This document shows, one piece after another, positions 27,405-36,812 of a DNA stretch of 64,000 nt (the stretch's first letter is position 1; the number at the start of each line of letters is the position of its first letter). The stretch is taken from NCBI GenBank assembly GCA_963665215.2, contig CAXXWW010000013.1, positions 124,001 to 188,000 on the forward strand, read 5' to 3'. Source of the stretch: G963665215 sp963665215 (lineage in GTDB: Bacteria > Chloroflexota > Dehalococcoidia > Lucifugimonadales > CAUZJF01). A model generated the notes under the pieces. The model did not search any database and was not told the origin of the DNA. It worked only from the letters and a program-made list of their open reading frames with translations. Both the position numbers and the translations under genes were made by a program.

Positions 27405-28352
27405 CTAGAGGGCGGCGCCGATCTTGGCCTGGGCCATTAGCTGTCGAATGGCCTTGTGCAGCTCGGGTGTCACGGCGTCGTCGCGGGACGGGAGTCGAGA
27501 GGGTCCACCCCGCAGCCCGACCAGGTCCATCCACGGCTTCACGAACACACCTTCGCCGGCAGTGGCGCCGCGGACTGCTCCCACGATCTTGTGGTATGGG
27601 ATCATGAACTCGTCGTACGCCCGCTCCGCCTCCACGTAGCGCCCCTGCTCCAGCAGGTCCCACACCCTCCAGTCCTGTTGCGGATAGAAGTTGGGGACAT
27701 GACTTATGTAGGACTTGGAGCCGAGAATGTGGCCGTATATCACCATAGGCCCGTTGTTTACCACGGCGGCGCGGGGAACGAAGCGGCGGAAGCCCTCAAC
27801 ATAGTTGTCCATGCTGGGAGAGGCCCACTTGACGACGACGGTGTTGGGGATGTCCAGGAGTCTGTTAGCCACGTCGGCGGGCATGTCGTACTTGGAACCG
27901 CTGTACCAGTGGCTATAGGCTGCGAATGCGACCTGTGTATGCCGGGCCACCTCTTCGACCCAGGCGACCAGGTCGTCGCCCGTCACGGTGTAGTAGTAGG
28001 CGCCGCTCATCTGGACGACGTCCACGCCCACGTCCTCGCAGAGCTTGCACAGCTCGATGGTCTCGCGAATGTCCGTGCTCTGTACGCTGGCGATGATTGG
28101 AATCCGGCCGGCGGACACTTGGGCAATCGCCGTGATCACCTCCCTGCGCTCGTCCGGGGAGAGCACGGAGAAATCTCCACCGGAGCCGGCCGCGATGAAG
28201 ATGGTGTTGCCCTGACGGGCCCCCTGGTCGATAATCCACTGCACGTTTGCCTTTGTGGACTCGGTGTCGAGGGAGCCGTCGTCCTTGAATATGGTCGCCA
28301 GAGGCACGCATACGCCCTGCATTCGTTGTTTTGCCTGTTCAACCGTTAGCAT
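27405..28352 (-). CDS. DHDPS/N-acetylneuraminate lyase family enzyme (1)
   Basis: This 315-residue class I aldolase-type lyase has the Schiff-base Lys175 in TVVVKWASPS and the catalytic Tyr146 in AAYSHWY. The pyruvate-binding loop reads AAGSGGDFS (residues 55-62) instead of GTTGE, so it is unlikely to be a housekeeping DapA. It is the last of three such enzymes in one minus-strand cluster with an oxidoreductase and an SMP-30 lactonase, which suggests sugar-acid or keto-acid catabolism. The 320 bases upstream (28353-28672) hold no gene I can support. Confidence 0.82.
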   Translation of the reverse strand: MLTVEQAKQRMQGVCVPLATIFKDDGSLDTESTKANVQWIIDQGARQGNTIFIAAGSGGDFSVLSPDERREVITAIAQVSAGRIPIIASVQSTDIRETIELCKLCEDVGVDVVQMSGAYYYTVTGDDLVAWVEEVARHTQVAFAAYSHWYSGSKYDMPADVANRLLDIPNTVVVKWASPSMDNYVEGFRRFVPRAAVVNNGPMVIYGHILGSKSYISHVPNFYPQQDWRVWDLLEQGRYVEAERAYDEFMIPYHKIVGAVRGATAGEGVFVKPWMDLVGLRGGPSRLPSRDDAVTPELHKAIRQLMAQAKIGAAL

Positions 28353-28672
28353 GACATCCTCCCTTCAGGCGTGTTGTGGCAGCCGGTCTGCCGGCACCAT
28401 GGCTCCGCAGGTGCTCACGATGGTTGACGGCTCTTCCCACCCCCAAGGACTGCGATGCTTGGGGATCACGGTGGGGTCCGGTCGGACAGGCGTCCTCGTT
28501 GGGATTGCGGTTTCCCGAGGATGGCCTCGCGCGCCTCAGGATGCCGTCTCCCGGGTTGGGCCGGTCTCGCAAGGGCTACCCTCCATTACTCCTGAGTGTC
28601 TGCCTGCGATGCTGAGCATCCACCTTGGGCGGACTGGAGGACAGAATTGGGCCCCCCCGTATCAGACATCCG

Positions 28673-29632
28673 TCAGGCTACCGCCGCGGCCTGCGCCGCA
28701 GACGTCTTGACCGGCCAGCCGAAGCTGAGCAAGATCCCGCGGAGCTCTTCCATCTCGTCCTCGCTCAGGGGCTTGGAGGGCGGGCGCGACGACCCTACCG
28801 ACTGGCCCATGAGGGCCATGATGCCCTTCTTCAATCGGGCCTGCCCTCCGGACCGGACGGCGGTCTTCTCATAGAAGGCTCGCAGCGGCTCGTTAACCGA
28901 GTCCTGAAGCGCCTGCGCCTCGTCGTATTGCTTGTCCTCTATGAGTTTCCAGAGCCGCAGGTCGTGGGCGGGGTAGGACTCGGCGGTGAGGTTGATGTAG
29001 CCCCGGCCGCCCAGCTGGTGACACCGGACCGGACTGTTTCCATTATCAATAACGTTGAAGATATGGGCGAACCTCCTCATCTCGTCATATGCAACGTCGT
29101 CGGGGTTGCTCCATTTGATGGAGACCACATGCTCAATGTCTGCCATCTTTACGATCGTGTCCACCTCAATCCGGCCTCCGGGCATCCAGTGGGTGTGGTA
29201 CACCATGATGCCGATGTCGATGGCGTCGGACAGATCACCGTAGTAGTCCAGGAGGTCGTCCTGGCTCGGCAGATTGAAGATGGGCGGGCATACCTGAAGT
29301 GCATGCGCTCCCATGTCCTGCGCGCGCTTGGCGTCCTCGATGGTTCGCTTGGTGTCCTTGTAGTGGAGCCCGCAAACGATGGCCGCCTTGTCGTCCGCGG
29401 CCCGGACCACGGTCCTCAGCAGGTAGGGCCACTCGTCGTCTCGCAGCATGGGGCCCTCGCCCATCGCCGCGGCCACCTTTATCACCGCCTTGCCCTTTAC
29501 CAGGCCGTTTTCGACCCAGCCCTGCGTGAGCTCGAACATCCGGCCGTAGTCCACCTCGAAGTCGTCGTCGAAGGCAGTTGGCACGGTGGCGATCGGGCCT
29601 TGAATCAGCTGCTTCAACTCTTCGCGGTTCAT
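28673..29632 (-). CDS. DHDPS family lyase (2)
   Basis: I start at ATG 29632 (MNREELKQLIQGPIATVPTA), because the longer frame to 29896 has no family character. The 319-residue product has Tyr145 in IMVYHTHW and Schiff-base Lys173 in VVSIKWSNPDD. It is a close relative of the next gene (same length, same KDTKRTIEDAK and NGLVKGK motifs), so the pair looks like a tandem duplication. The GTTGE loop is replaced by AAAMGEGP. Substrate unknown. Confidence 0.85.
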   Translation of the reverse strand: MNREELKQLIQGPIATVPTAFDDDFEVDYGRMFELTQGWVENGLVKGKAVIKVAAAMGEGPMLRDDEWPYLLRTVVRAADDKAAIVCGLHYKDTKRTIEDAKRAQDMGAHALQVCPPIFNLPSQDDLLDYYGDLSDAIDIGIMVYHTHWMPGGRIEVDTIVKMADIEHVVSIKWSNPDDVAYDEMRRFAHIFNVIDNGNSPVRCHQLGGRGYINLTAESYPAHDLRLWKLIEDKQYDEAQALQDSVNEPLRAFYEKTAVRSGGQARLKKGIMALMGQSVGSSRPPSKPLSEDEMEELRGILLSFGWPVKTSAAQAAAVA

Positions 29633-29762
29633 GGCGTGTCTCCCTTGTCGGCTTTGGCTTGCAGCCGGCGCTGAGTATCGATCGAAGCCGCAGGTTGCTA
29701 GGCCCCCCTGGAGCGCGGTAATTATAGTCCCGGCCCTGTGCATCGTCAACGAAGTCCTGTCG

Positions 29763-30728
29763 TCACGCGGGCGCGGCCGCCGCCGCCCCCTCGACCAGGC
29801 CCGGCACCGGCCAGCCGAAGCCCACCAGCAGCTCCCGGAGCTCGCGCATCTCCTGATAGGTGATTCCCAGCGACGGAGGCCGCATGTCGCCGACATCGTG
29901 CCCCATGGCGTTCATGACCGCCTTCTTGAAGCGGGCCTGGCCGCCGGACCGCTGGCGAAACTTCAGTTCCAGCTCCTTCAGGGGCGCATCGACAGCGTCG
30001 CAAAGGGCCTGGGCCTCATCGTACCGCCTGGCCTCCAGGAGGTCCCACATGCGAAGCTCGTGGGGAGGATATGCCACCGCGGCCTCGTCGAGGAATCCCA
30101 CGCCGCCCCGCTTGTGAAAGCCCACCCTATCTCTGCCGTTCTCAATAAGGTTGAATTTGTGGGCCAGGCCCTCCATGGCCTCGTCCGGGCAACCCTCGAA
30201 GCTGCTCCACTTGATAGCGACGATGTGCTCGAAGTCGGCCATCTTGTGGAGGGTGTCCGCGTTGACGCCGCTATTGGGGAACCAGTGGTTCTGATAGACC
30301 ATGACGCCGATTTCGATGGCGTCGGAGATCGCCTCATAGAACCTCAGAATGTCGGCCTGGTTGGGGTCGTTGAACATAGGTGGGGCGATCTGAAGTCCGA
30401 TGGCGCCGAGGTCCTGCGCCTTTTTTGCGTCCTCTATGGTGCGCTTGGTGTCCTTGCCGTGGGAGCCGCTGATCACATCTATTTTGCCATCTGCTGCCTG
30501 CACTACGGTGCGCACCAGGGCTGGCCACTCGTCGTCGCGCAGCTGGGGACCCTCGCCCATTACCGAAGCTACTTTTAGCAGCCCCTTGCCCTTGACGAGT
30601 CCATTCTGAACCCACCACTGCGTCAGCTCGGCCATGCGGCCGTAGTCAATCTCGAAGTCGTCGTCGAAAGGGGTGACGGTTACACCGACGACCCCCCTGA
30701 GCAGCTGCCGCAGTTCCTCGCGTCTCAT
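29763..30728 (-). CDS. DHDPS family lyase (3)
   Basis: The 321-residue enzyme has Tyr145 (VMVYQNHW), Lys173 (IVAIKWSSFEG) and the loop ASVMGEGP. It shares long stretches with the preceding enzyme. Both N-termini start MxREELxQLxxG. It lies between that paralogue and a Gfo/Idh oxidoreductase, all on the minus strand with gaps of about 70-130 bases. The cluster order suggests oxidoreductase, lactonase and retro-aldol cleavage steps, but no substrate can be assigned. Confidence 0.85.
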   Translation of the reverse strand: MRREELRQLLRGVVGVTVTPFDDDFEIDYGRMAELTQWWVQNGLVKGKGLLKVASVMGEGPQLRDDEWPALVRTVVQAADGKIDVISGSHGKDTKRTIEDAKKAQDLGAIGLQIAPPMFNDPNQADILRFYEAISDAIEIGVMVYQNHWFPNSGVNADTLHKMADFEHIVAIKWSSFEGCPDEAMEGLAHKFNLIENGRDRVGFHKRGGVGFLDEAAVAYPPHELRMWDLLEARRYDEAQALCDAVDAPLKELELKFRQRSGGQARFKKAVMNAMGHDVGDMRPPSLGITYQEMRELRELLVGFGWPVPGLVEGAAAAAPA

Positions 30729-30797
30729 TGGTCCTCCGTATTCCGGTCTATCGGAGACGCCCGCGTCGGCTCGGTCTCTTGGATTTATCTTACGGTC

Positions 30798-31853
30798 CTA
30801 CAGGGGCAAATAGACAGTCTGGCGGGACTGGGCGCTCCTGGTCACCGCCTCGGTGAACTCCATGTACCTGACGCCGTCTTCGAAGGTGGTGTGAGTAACA
30901 GGCTCCACTCCGCGGATAGCGTTGATGAACTCCTCCTCCACGCGCCAGCCGCCCTGCTTATCGGGCGGGATGGCTATCTCTTGAAGCGACGCGTCGCCCC
31001 TCCGCCCCCCAGAGAGCACCCCCGCTCCGGCGTCAAAGTGCAGCGTGCCCTCTGAGCCGAAGAACAAGAACGAGTCATGCGGCCCAAGCCCGGTGACCTC
31101 GCTCACTCTGATATGCATGACCGGTCCCGCCGCCATCTCACACAGCACCTCCACGAGGTCAGGTATGGTGACGACGCGACGGTCCCCGGAGTCGTCCACC
31201 CGGGTACTGCCGTAAACCCTGGTGATTGCCGTGACGCTCTTTGCGGGCCCGATCAACCGCGCGATACACTCGTACCATGCGCCCATCAGCATTATGTTAA
31301 ATCCGCTCAGGTCCCGGTCATATCGCCAGTGGTATGGGCCGTTTCGGTCGATGAAGCCGTGGTTGGGAGCGCCCAGCATGAGCCCTGACATATCCACCGA
31401 GAGTAGGTCACCGAGGTACCCATCCCGCATAAGCTCTTTGACGGTGGCCTCCACCTTGTCTATAAATGGGGCCGGGACGACCTGAGTAACCAGGTCGGGC
31501 CTATCGCGGGAGGCGTCCAGCATCTCGTGTGCCTCGCTGGCGTCCATGGACAGACGCGCCTCTGTGAGCACGTGCTTGTCGCTGTCCAGCGCCGCGAGGA
31601 CCAGCGTGCGGTGCATGTATGGCCAGGTGCCAATGCAAATCGCATTCGTGTCCGGGGCCGAGATGAGCTCGACCCAGTTGTCGTACACTTTTGGGATATC
31701 GAACTGGTCGGCCACCAGCTGGGCAGACTCCCGGCTACGATTGGCCACGCTGACCACCTCGACGCCGTCGATTGCCTGGAGCCCAGGTATGTGGCGGGAC
31801 CTGGTGTTCCTGCCCGCGCCCACGATGCCTACGCGGATGGTATCGTCGCCCAT
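30798..31853 (-). CDS. Gfo/Idh/MocA-family oxidoreductase (1)
   Basis: This 351-residue NAD(P)-dependent dehydrogenase has an N-terminal Rossmann domain (IRVGIVGAGRNTRSRHIPG). The usual EKP motif is changed to TEARLSMDASEA near residue 97, so the catalytic Lys of the family is not in its normal place. The C-terminal alpha/beta domain includes FNIMLMGAWYECIARLIG, which lacks the common GxHxxD arrangement. Both points argue for altered chemistry or a non-dehydrogenase role. It stands at the head of the lyase genes. Confidence 0.8.
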   Translation of the reverse strand: MGDDTIRVGIVGAGRNTRSRHIPGLQAIDGVEVVSVANRSRESAQLVADQFDIPKVYDNWVELISAPDTNAICIGTWPYMHRTLVLAALDSDKHVLTEARLSMDASEAHEMLDASRDRPDLVTQVVPAPFIDKVEATVKELMRDGYLGDLLSVDMSGLMLGAPNHGFIDRNGPYHWRYDRDLSGFNIMLMGAWYECIARLIGPAKSVTAITRVYGSTRVDDSGDRRVVTIPDLVEVLCEMAAGPVMHIRVSEVTGLGPHDSFLFFGSEGTLHFDAGAGVLSGGRRGDASLQEIAIPPDKQGGWRVEEEFINAIRGVEPVTHTTFEDGVRYMEFTEAVTRSAQSRQTVYLPL

Positions 31854-32060
31854 GAGATGCGTCCTTTCTAGGTCGCCCGCTGTGCGTGACTCCCTCGCGG
31901 ATTCTGGTGGTGTCCCCTGAGCCTAAGATTGTCGATCTGCGAGCGAGTCTGGGGCCGACAATGGCTCGCGCCAATCGGCGCTACAGCTCTGTCAGTGGCC
32001 AAACGAGGGCATCCACCGCCTCTCAGGATGACACGTTTTGAGTTACACATTGACAGGGCG

Positions 32061-32966
32061 CTAGCCAAGCGGTGGATACAGGAGCCGGCCCTGGCGCTCG
32101 GTGTATGCCCTGAACAGGTGGCCCCCGACGGTGGTCACATAAAGGGTGCGGAGGTCGGCGTCGCCAAAGGAGCAGTTGGTCGGCCGGTCAACGGGGACCG
32201 GGTGCATCTCCAGCACATCGCCCCTGGGGGAGAAGACGTAGACCATCGGGCCTGGGCCACCGCGCTTCCAGCCCGCCGTCGCCACGATGTTGCCCTCGGT
32301 GTCCAGGCACATGCCGTCGATGCCCCGGTCGGCGCCGAAGTCGTGGAGCAGTTCGTATTTTCCTAGCGTCCCATCGGGGTTGACCGGATAGGCGCGCAGG
32401 TGTCTCTTCTCATCGGGATTGCGGCCGCTCTGGGCGACGTACAGCGTCTGGTGGTCGAGGGAAAAAAGCAGCCCGTTGGGCCTCGTAGTGTCGAAGGTGA
32501 CTCGGGTTATCGACCACGCGCCGTCCGGCCGTGCGTCCAGCCGGTAGACCGAGTCGTGGTCCAGCTCCTTGTTGGCCCGGTCCTCGCTCCAGGGGCCGCC
32601 GGCGCCCTCGTAGTAGGGGTCGGTAAACCACACGCGCCCCTGCAGGTCGATGGCCAGGTCATTGGGAATGTTTAGCTGCTGGCTCTCGAACCCATCGGCA
32701 AGGACCGCTGCGCCGCCGTCACGCTCATAGCGTACCACGCGCCTGGCCCCTCCTTCGCAGGCGTACAGCGCGCCGCTGGGGTCCAGCATCAGGCCGTTGC
32801 CGCAATTGGTGTCGGCGCGAAATACGGTGGAGGTCTTCGCCTGGGGGTCATACCGCATGATCCGGCTGGCCGGAATATGAGTGAACAGCAGGCCGGCGCC
32901 GTCCCACGCGGGGCCCTCGGTTGTGCCGCCGTAGGGCCCGTCCACAAGCTCCAGGTCCCAGCTCAT
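32061..32966 (-). CDS. SMP-30/gluconolactonase family protein
   Basis: The 301-residue beta-propeller has the metal-site landmarks of this lactonase family: Glu in GGTTEGPAWDGAG, NGLMLDPSGALYACEGG, NIPNDLAIDLQGRVWFTDPYY and RPNGLLFSLDHQTLYVAQSG, then GIDGMCLDTEGNIV. It would hydrolyse a sugar lactone, which fits the sugar-acid lyases downstream. The gap 31854-32060 holds no gene I can support. Confidence 0.88.
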   Translation of the reverse strand: MSWDLELVDGPYGGTTEGPAWDGAGLLFTHIPASRIMRYDPQAKTSTVFRADTNCGNGLMLDPSGALYACEGGARRVVRYERDGGAAVLADGFESQQLNIPNDLAIDLQGRVWFTDPYYEGAGGPWSEDRANKELDHDSVYRLDARPDGAWSITRVTFDTTRPNGLLFSLDHQTLYVAQSGRNPDEKRHLRAYPVNPDGTLGKYELLHDFGADRGIDGMCLDTEGNIVATAGWKRGGPGPMVYVFSPRGDVLEMHPVPVDRPTNCSFGDADLRTLYVTTVGGHLFRAYTERQGRLLYPPLG

Positions 32967-32977
32967 CGGCGCCTCCG

Positions 32978-33334
32978 CTAGATCACTTCCTCCGACTCCC
33001 CGACGGCCTCGGCGAACACGGGCTGCACCCCCGCCACGGTCTCGCAGCAGAGGGCCATCACCCCCTGTGCTCCGGCGTCCAGCGCCATGGTCACGTATTC
33101 AGGGTCGGGGATGGGCACCCTGACGATGGGCGCCACGCCCGTGAAGCTGAAAGAGGCTGGGAAGGCGGCTATATTGCTACCGTCGCGAGGGGATTGCTCG
33201 ATATCGTTGATGGCGTAGTCCAGGCCGAATTTCGCGATAGGCGTCGCCCGACGGGGGTTTCTGCTCATATACAGAGTGGCGCCGAATACCACGCCACCTA
33301 ACTTTACCTTTGCCATGAGCTCCTCGCCGTTCAT
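32978..33334 (-). pseudogene. HpcH/HpaI aldolase, 3'-truncated
   Basis: The 118 codons match the N-terminal half of HpcH/HpaI aldolases (VFGATLYMSRNPRRATPIAKF..., FTGVAPIVRVPIPDPEYVTMALDAGAQGVM...ET). The family normally has about 250 residues, and the C-terminal half of the barrel is absent. The stop lies 11 bases before the lactonase start. It is probably a remnant, since the barrel could not close. Confidence 0.7.
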
Positions 33335-33541
33335 GTCGCCCCCTCGCGATCAACCCCAGGTAGACCGCACGCGGCATTGGAGTGCCGCGTGGTATCTTTC
33401 GCGCTCTACGTATTATAATCGTCTGGGGCCTCGACTATGCTACAGGTCTCGTGGCTCCACATCAAGGCCGGGAGGATGCCCGTCACGCGACGGCGGGAGA
33501 GGGGCGTCAACTCCGGCGCAGTGCGAGAGGGAGGGCAAGAA

Positions 33542-34399
33542 ATGAGACTGGGAGCTCATGTGTCGGCAGCCGGCGGGCTGGGCAAGGCGATCGACAGGGC
33601 GCTGGAGATTGGCGCCGAGACGGTCCAGATATTTGCATCGTCACCGCGTGGTTGGGCCGTCAGGCCGCCGGGCGAGATCTCGGCGGTCGCCGCCTTCCGG
33701 GAAAAGGCGGCGACCGCCGAGATCTCGCCGACGTTCTTGCACGGCAGCTACCTGGTCAACGTGGGCGGCACACCCGACCTTGTGAAGAAATCGGTGGACT
33801 CGCTGGCAAATCACATGCAAGTCGCGGGCGAAATCGGAGCCGCGGGGGTGATCTTTCACGGCGGCAGCCACAAGGGTGCCGGGTTCGATGGCATCCTCAG
33901 CCGAGCGGCCGCTGCGCTGCAAGAGGTCCTCTCCAGAAGCCCCGATGGTGTCCGGCTCATTATCGAAAACAGCGCGGGTATGGGCGCCCACGTAGGCGCG
34001 TCCTTCAGCGAGATTGGGCGGCTGATGAGGGCGATCGACAGCCCTCGAGTAATGGTGTGCCTGGACACCCAGCACTCGCTGGCGGCGGGCTACAACATCG
34101 GTGATCCCGATGGTATTGAGGCGGCAATGGCGGAGCTCGACGGGGAGATCGGGCTCGCCAGGCTGGTGGCCGTGCACGCCAACGATTCCAAAACGGAGCT
34201 GGGTTCGGGGGTGGACCGCCATGAGAACATCGGGGAGGGGTATCTGGGGACTCAGGGTTTCGAGACCATCGTTGGCCACCCTGCCTTCCGCGACGTGCCC
34301 TTCATTCTAGAGGTGCCGGGCTTCGGCCAAAAGGGCCCCGACAAAGAAAACCTGGACCGCCTGAAGGACATACGCTCAAGGCTGGGCGTGACCCGTTGA
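33542..34399 (+). CDS. nfo: Endonuclease IV (AP endonuclease)
   Basis: From ATG 33542 (GAGAGGGAGGG upstream) the 285-residue TIM-barrel zinc enzyme starts MRLGAHVSAAGGLGKAIDRA. It shows FHGGSHKGAG, IIENSAG, VCLDTQHSLAAGY, LVAVHANDSK, RHENIGEGYLG and FILEVPG, which supply the three-zinc ligands. It cleaves DNA 5' to abasic sites in base-excision repair. Codons 44-63 coincide with a 26-bp perfect inverted repeat, an odd feature inside a conserved gene. Confidence 0.95.
   Translation: MRLGAHVSAAGGLGKAIDRALEIGAETVQIFASSPRGWAVRPPGEISAVAAFREKAATAEISPTFLHGSYLVNVGGTPDLVKKSVDSLANHMQVAGEIGAAGVIFHGGSHKGAGFDGILSRAAAALQEVLSRSPDGVRLIIENSAGMGAHVGASFSEIGRLMRAIDSPRVMVCLDTQHSLAAGYNIGDPDGIEAAMAELDGEIGLARLVAVHANDSKTELGSGVDRHENIGEGYLGTQGFETIVGHPAFRDVPFILEVPGFGQKGPDKENLDRLKDIRSRLGVTR
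33671..33729. repeat. 26-bp perfect inverted repeat inside nfo
   Basis: Arms 33671-33696 and 33704-33729 are exact reverse complements, around a 7-base loop CCGGGAA. The left arm begins GGCGAGATCTCGGCGGTCGC. The arms encode GEISAVAA and KAATAEIS, so the reading frame survives. Confidence 0.95.
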
Positions 34400-34560
34400 C
34401 TCCAGTGCGAAAGGATGGTCCGCGTCCACCCCAGACCCCGACGCATGAAACTGTGAGGGAATATGGTTGCACGGTGTCACGATCTTAGCCATATAATCGC
34501 GGTGAAACGCCGGAGATGGTCTATTCGCCAGGCCCAATGACGTGTATTCCACGCCCGCAC

Positions 34561-34588
34561 GCCGGCGCCGGAGACGCCGGCGCCGGAG
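34561..34588. repeat. GC-rich direct repeat/hairpin upstream of the iron exporter gene
   Basis: GCCGGCGCCGGAG occurs twice, at 34561-34573 and 34576-34588. The first arm GCCGGCG can pair with CGCCGGC. It lies about 70 bases before the gene at 34658 and may act on its mRNA. Confidence 0.5.
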
Positions 34589-34657
34589 CAGGAAGCGAGG
34601 GGCCATAGACGTGGCACGCAATGGTACAATTTTTGGAGCGATGAGTGGAGGCATGGG

Positions 34658-35773
34658 TTGAGCGGCATTGATGAGGAGGCCCGCAGGGGGCAGTACCAGG
34701 AGTACCTCAAGGCTGAGTTGGAGGCGGCGGCGGTGTACTCCGCGCTGGCGGAAACGGAGAAGGATGCCGACCGGGCCGAGGTGTTCCAACAACTGGTCGT
34801 CTCCGAGATGCGCCATGCGGCCAGGTGGGCCCAGAAGCTGGGAGTCGACCTGCAAAGCCTGGAGCCCGGCTCCTTCGGTCTCAAGGTGCGTGTGGTGCAA
34901 TGGCTAGCCAGGCTTCTCGGCACGGGCAGGGTGGTGCCCCTGCTCCTCAGGGGTGAGGCCAGGGAGATCAGCACATACGCGGCGGACCCCGAGGCGCGGG
35001 ACCTAGTAACGGAAGAGCGCGAGCACGCACGCATGTTGCAGGGGCTGGCGAGGGCGGGCCCGCGTGACAAGACGAGGCACTCGCGAGGTGGTCTGGCCGG
35101 TGGCGGGGGGAGTCTTCGCGCCGCGGTGCTCGGCGTTAACGATGGCCTGGTCTCCAACTTCAGCCTGGTGATGGGTGTCGCCGGCGGAACGGGTAACGCC
35201 GATATAGTGCTCCTAGCGGGCGTAGCCGGGCTGCTTGCCGGGGCGTTCTCGATGGCGGCAGGGGAGTACGTCTCGGTGCGCTCCCAGCGTGAGATCTACG
35301 AGAACGAGATACGCAAGGAGCGAATCGAGCTGCAGGAGTGGCCCGAGGAGGAAGAGGAGGAGCTGGTACTCATCTACCGGGCAAAGGGGTTGTCTCAGGA
35401 GGAGGCCCGCCAGGTGGCCAAGCGGCTCATGGCCGATCCCGAGGTTGCGCTGGACACCATGGCCCGCGAGGAGATGGGGCTCAACCCGTCTCAGTTGGGG
35501 TCTCCCTGGGGAGCCAGCCTCAGCTCCTTCGTCGCCTTCGTCGTTGGGGCCATTTTCCCGATTCTGCCCTATATCTTTAACGCGGGCAACCTCGCATTCT
35601 CCCTCAGCGCGTTTCTCAGCGCCGGCGCGCTGGTAGCAGTTGGAGGTCTGCTAGCGCTGGTGTCGGGGAGAAACGTGGCTTGGGGGGCGCTCCGGATGCT
35701 GCTGGTCGGGGGCTCCGCCGCTGCCGTCACCTTTGGGGTAGGATCATTCATCGGGGTTTCTGTATCGAGGTAG
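34658..35773 (+). CDS. Ferritin-like/VIT1 fusion, probable iron (or manganese) exporter
   Basis: The 371-residue protein joins a rubrerythrin-like four-helix domain (residues ~8-125, with E-x2-x-Y at ELEAAAVYSALAETE, SEMRH and EEREHARML as di-iron ligands) to a VIT1/CCC1 membrane domain. The latter starts LRAAVLGVNDGLVSNFSLVMG and contains GAFSMAAGEYVSVRSQ and a cytosolic acidic loop QEWPEEEEEELVLIY. MbfA-type fusions of this kind export iron and protect against peroxide. It starts at TTG. Confidence 0.88.
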   Translation: MSGIDEEARRGQYQEYLKAELEAAAVYSALAETEKDADRAEVFQQLVVSEMRHAARWAQKLGVDLQSLEPGSFGLKVRVVQWLARLLGTGRVVPLLLRGEAREISTYAADPEARDLVTEEREHARMLQGLARAGPRDKTRHSRGGLAGGGGSLRAAVLGVNDGLVSNFSLVMGVAGGTGNADIVLLAGVAGLLAGAFSMAAGEYVSVRSQREIYENEIRKERIELQEWPEEEEEELVLIYRAKGLSQEEARQVAKRLMADPEVALDTMAREEMGLNPSQLGSPWGASLSSFVAFVVGAIFPILPYIFNAGNLAFSLSAFLSAGALVAVGGLLALVSGRNVAWGALRMLLVGGSAAAVTFGVGSFIGVSVSR

Positions 35774-35801
35774 GTGTGCCGGCAGAATCTAGGAGGAGAG
35801 C

Positions 35802-36692
35802 ATGTACACTCCGATCAGGGTCGCCGCCGTTTCGATCAAACCGAAGAAGTGGGACAAGGCCAGCAACGCCGACAAGGTTGAGGCGCACTTCCGCGAAGCC
35901 GCGAAAGGCGGGCCGAATTTAATACTGACCACAGAGGGCGTCCTTGAGGGTTACGTTGTCATGGACGTCATTGAGCACCCGGAGCGCGCGCAGGAGATGC
36001 TGGACATCGCCGAGCCCATCGACGGCCCCTACATTCGCCGCTTCAGGCGGGTGGCGAAGGCGCTGAGTACCTGTCTTTGCTTCGGTTTCGCAGAACGGGT
36101 CGGGCACGACGTCTACAACACCGCCATCTTTATCGACGGCGAGGGCGAGATATGCGGCAAGTACCACAAGACGCAGCTCGCCGAAGGCGCGCACGCGACC
36201 TGGCACTTCAACCGCGTTGGGAAGGCTGTGCGGGCCTTCGATACACCCCTCGGTCGGCTGGGCATGCTTATCTGCAACGACCGGTGGAACCCGATGATCG
36301 CGCGCACCCTGGTACTTGACGGCGCCCGGCTACTGCTGATCCTCTCCTACGGCTCAAAAAGACGGTGGCAAAACCAGGCGGTGCTCGCCCGCGCACGGGA
36401 GAACGGCGTTCCCGTCGTCGAGGCGAATGTGGGGATGAACCTCATTATCAGCAAGGGAGAGATAGTAGCGTACAAGTGGGGCAACGACCGGATCACCTCC
36501 GCGGTCGTCGATATGCCGGCCGTGCCCTCCACTTACATGTCCCGTCGAAACGAGGCCCGGTACCTGGAGAAGCAAGGGCCGGAGATGGCGCGCCGATACC
36601 AGGAGACGGTGAAGCGGCTGAAGGGGCAGGCTAATCTGGTGGGACTGGCCGCCAGGGGTGAGCTAATCGCCGAGAGATCTCGGAGGTCCTAA
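35802..36692 (+). CDS. Nitrilase-superfamily carbon-nitrogen hydrolase
   Basis: The catalytic triad is visible: Glu45 in ILTTEGVLEGY, Lys123 in GKYHKTQLAEG and Cys158 in MLICNDRWNP. A second Glu of the fold lies in FAERVGHDVYNTAIFIDGEG. At 296 residues it fits amidase or N-carbamoylase-like members; substrate unknown. It lies 28 bases after the iron exporter gene, with GGAGGAG as ribosome site. Confidence 0.88.
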   Translation: MYTPIRVAAVSIKPKKWDKASNADKVEAHFREAAKGGPNLILTTEGVLEGYVVMDVIEHPERAQEMLDIAEPIDGPYIRRFRRVAKALSTCLCFGFAERVGHDVYNTAIFIDGEGEICGKYHKTQLAEGAHATWHFNRVGKAVRAFDTPLGRLGMLICNDRWNPMIARTLVLDGARLLLILSYGSKRRWQNQAVLARARENGVPVVEANVGMNLIISKGEIVAYKWGNDRITSAVVDMPAVPSTYMSRRNEARYLEKQGPEMARRYQETVKRLKGQANLVGLAARGELIAERSRRS

Positions 36693-36812
36693 GGCAACCA
36701 CTCACAGCACAGAGTTCACGGAGGGGCCGACCTTGCACATCTCATCTCGGTTTGGTCTCCGTGTATATCGTGGTGAGTTTTGACAGGGGATTCGACGTGC
36801 GGTCCGACCGGC

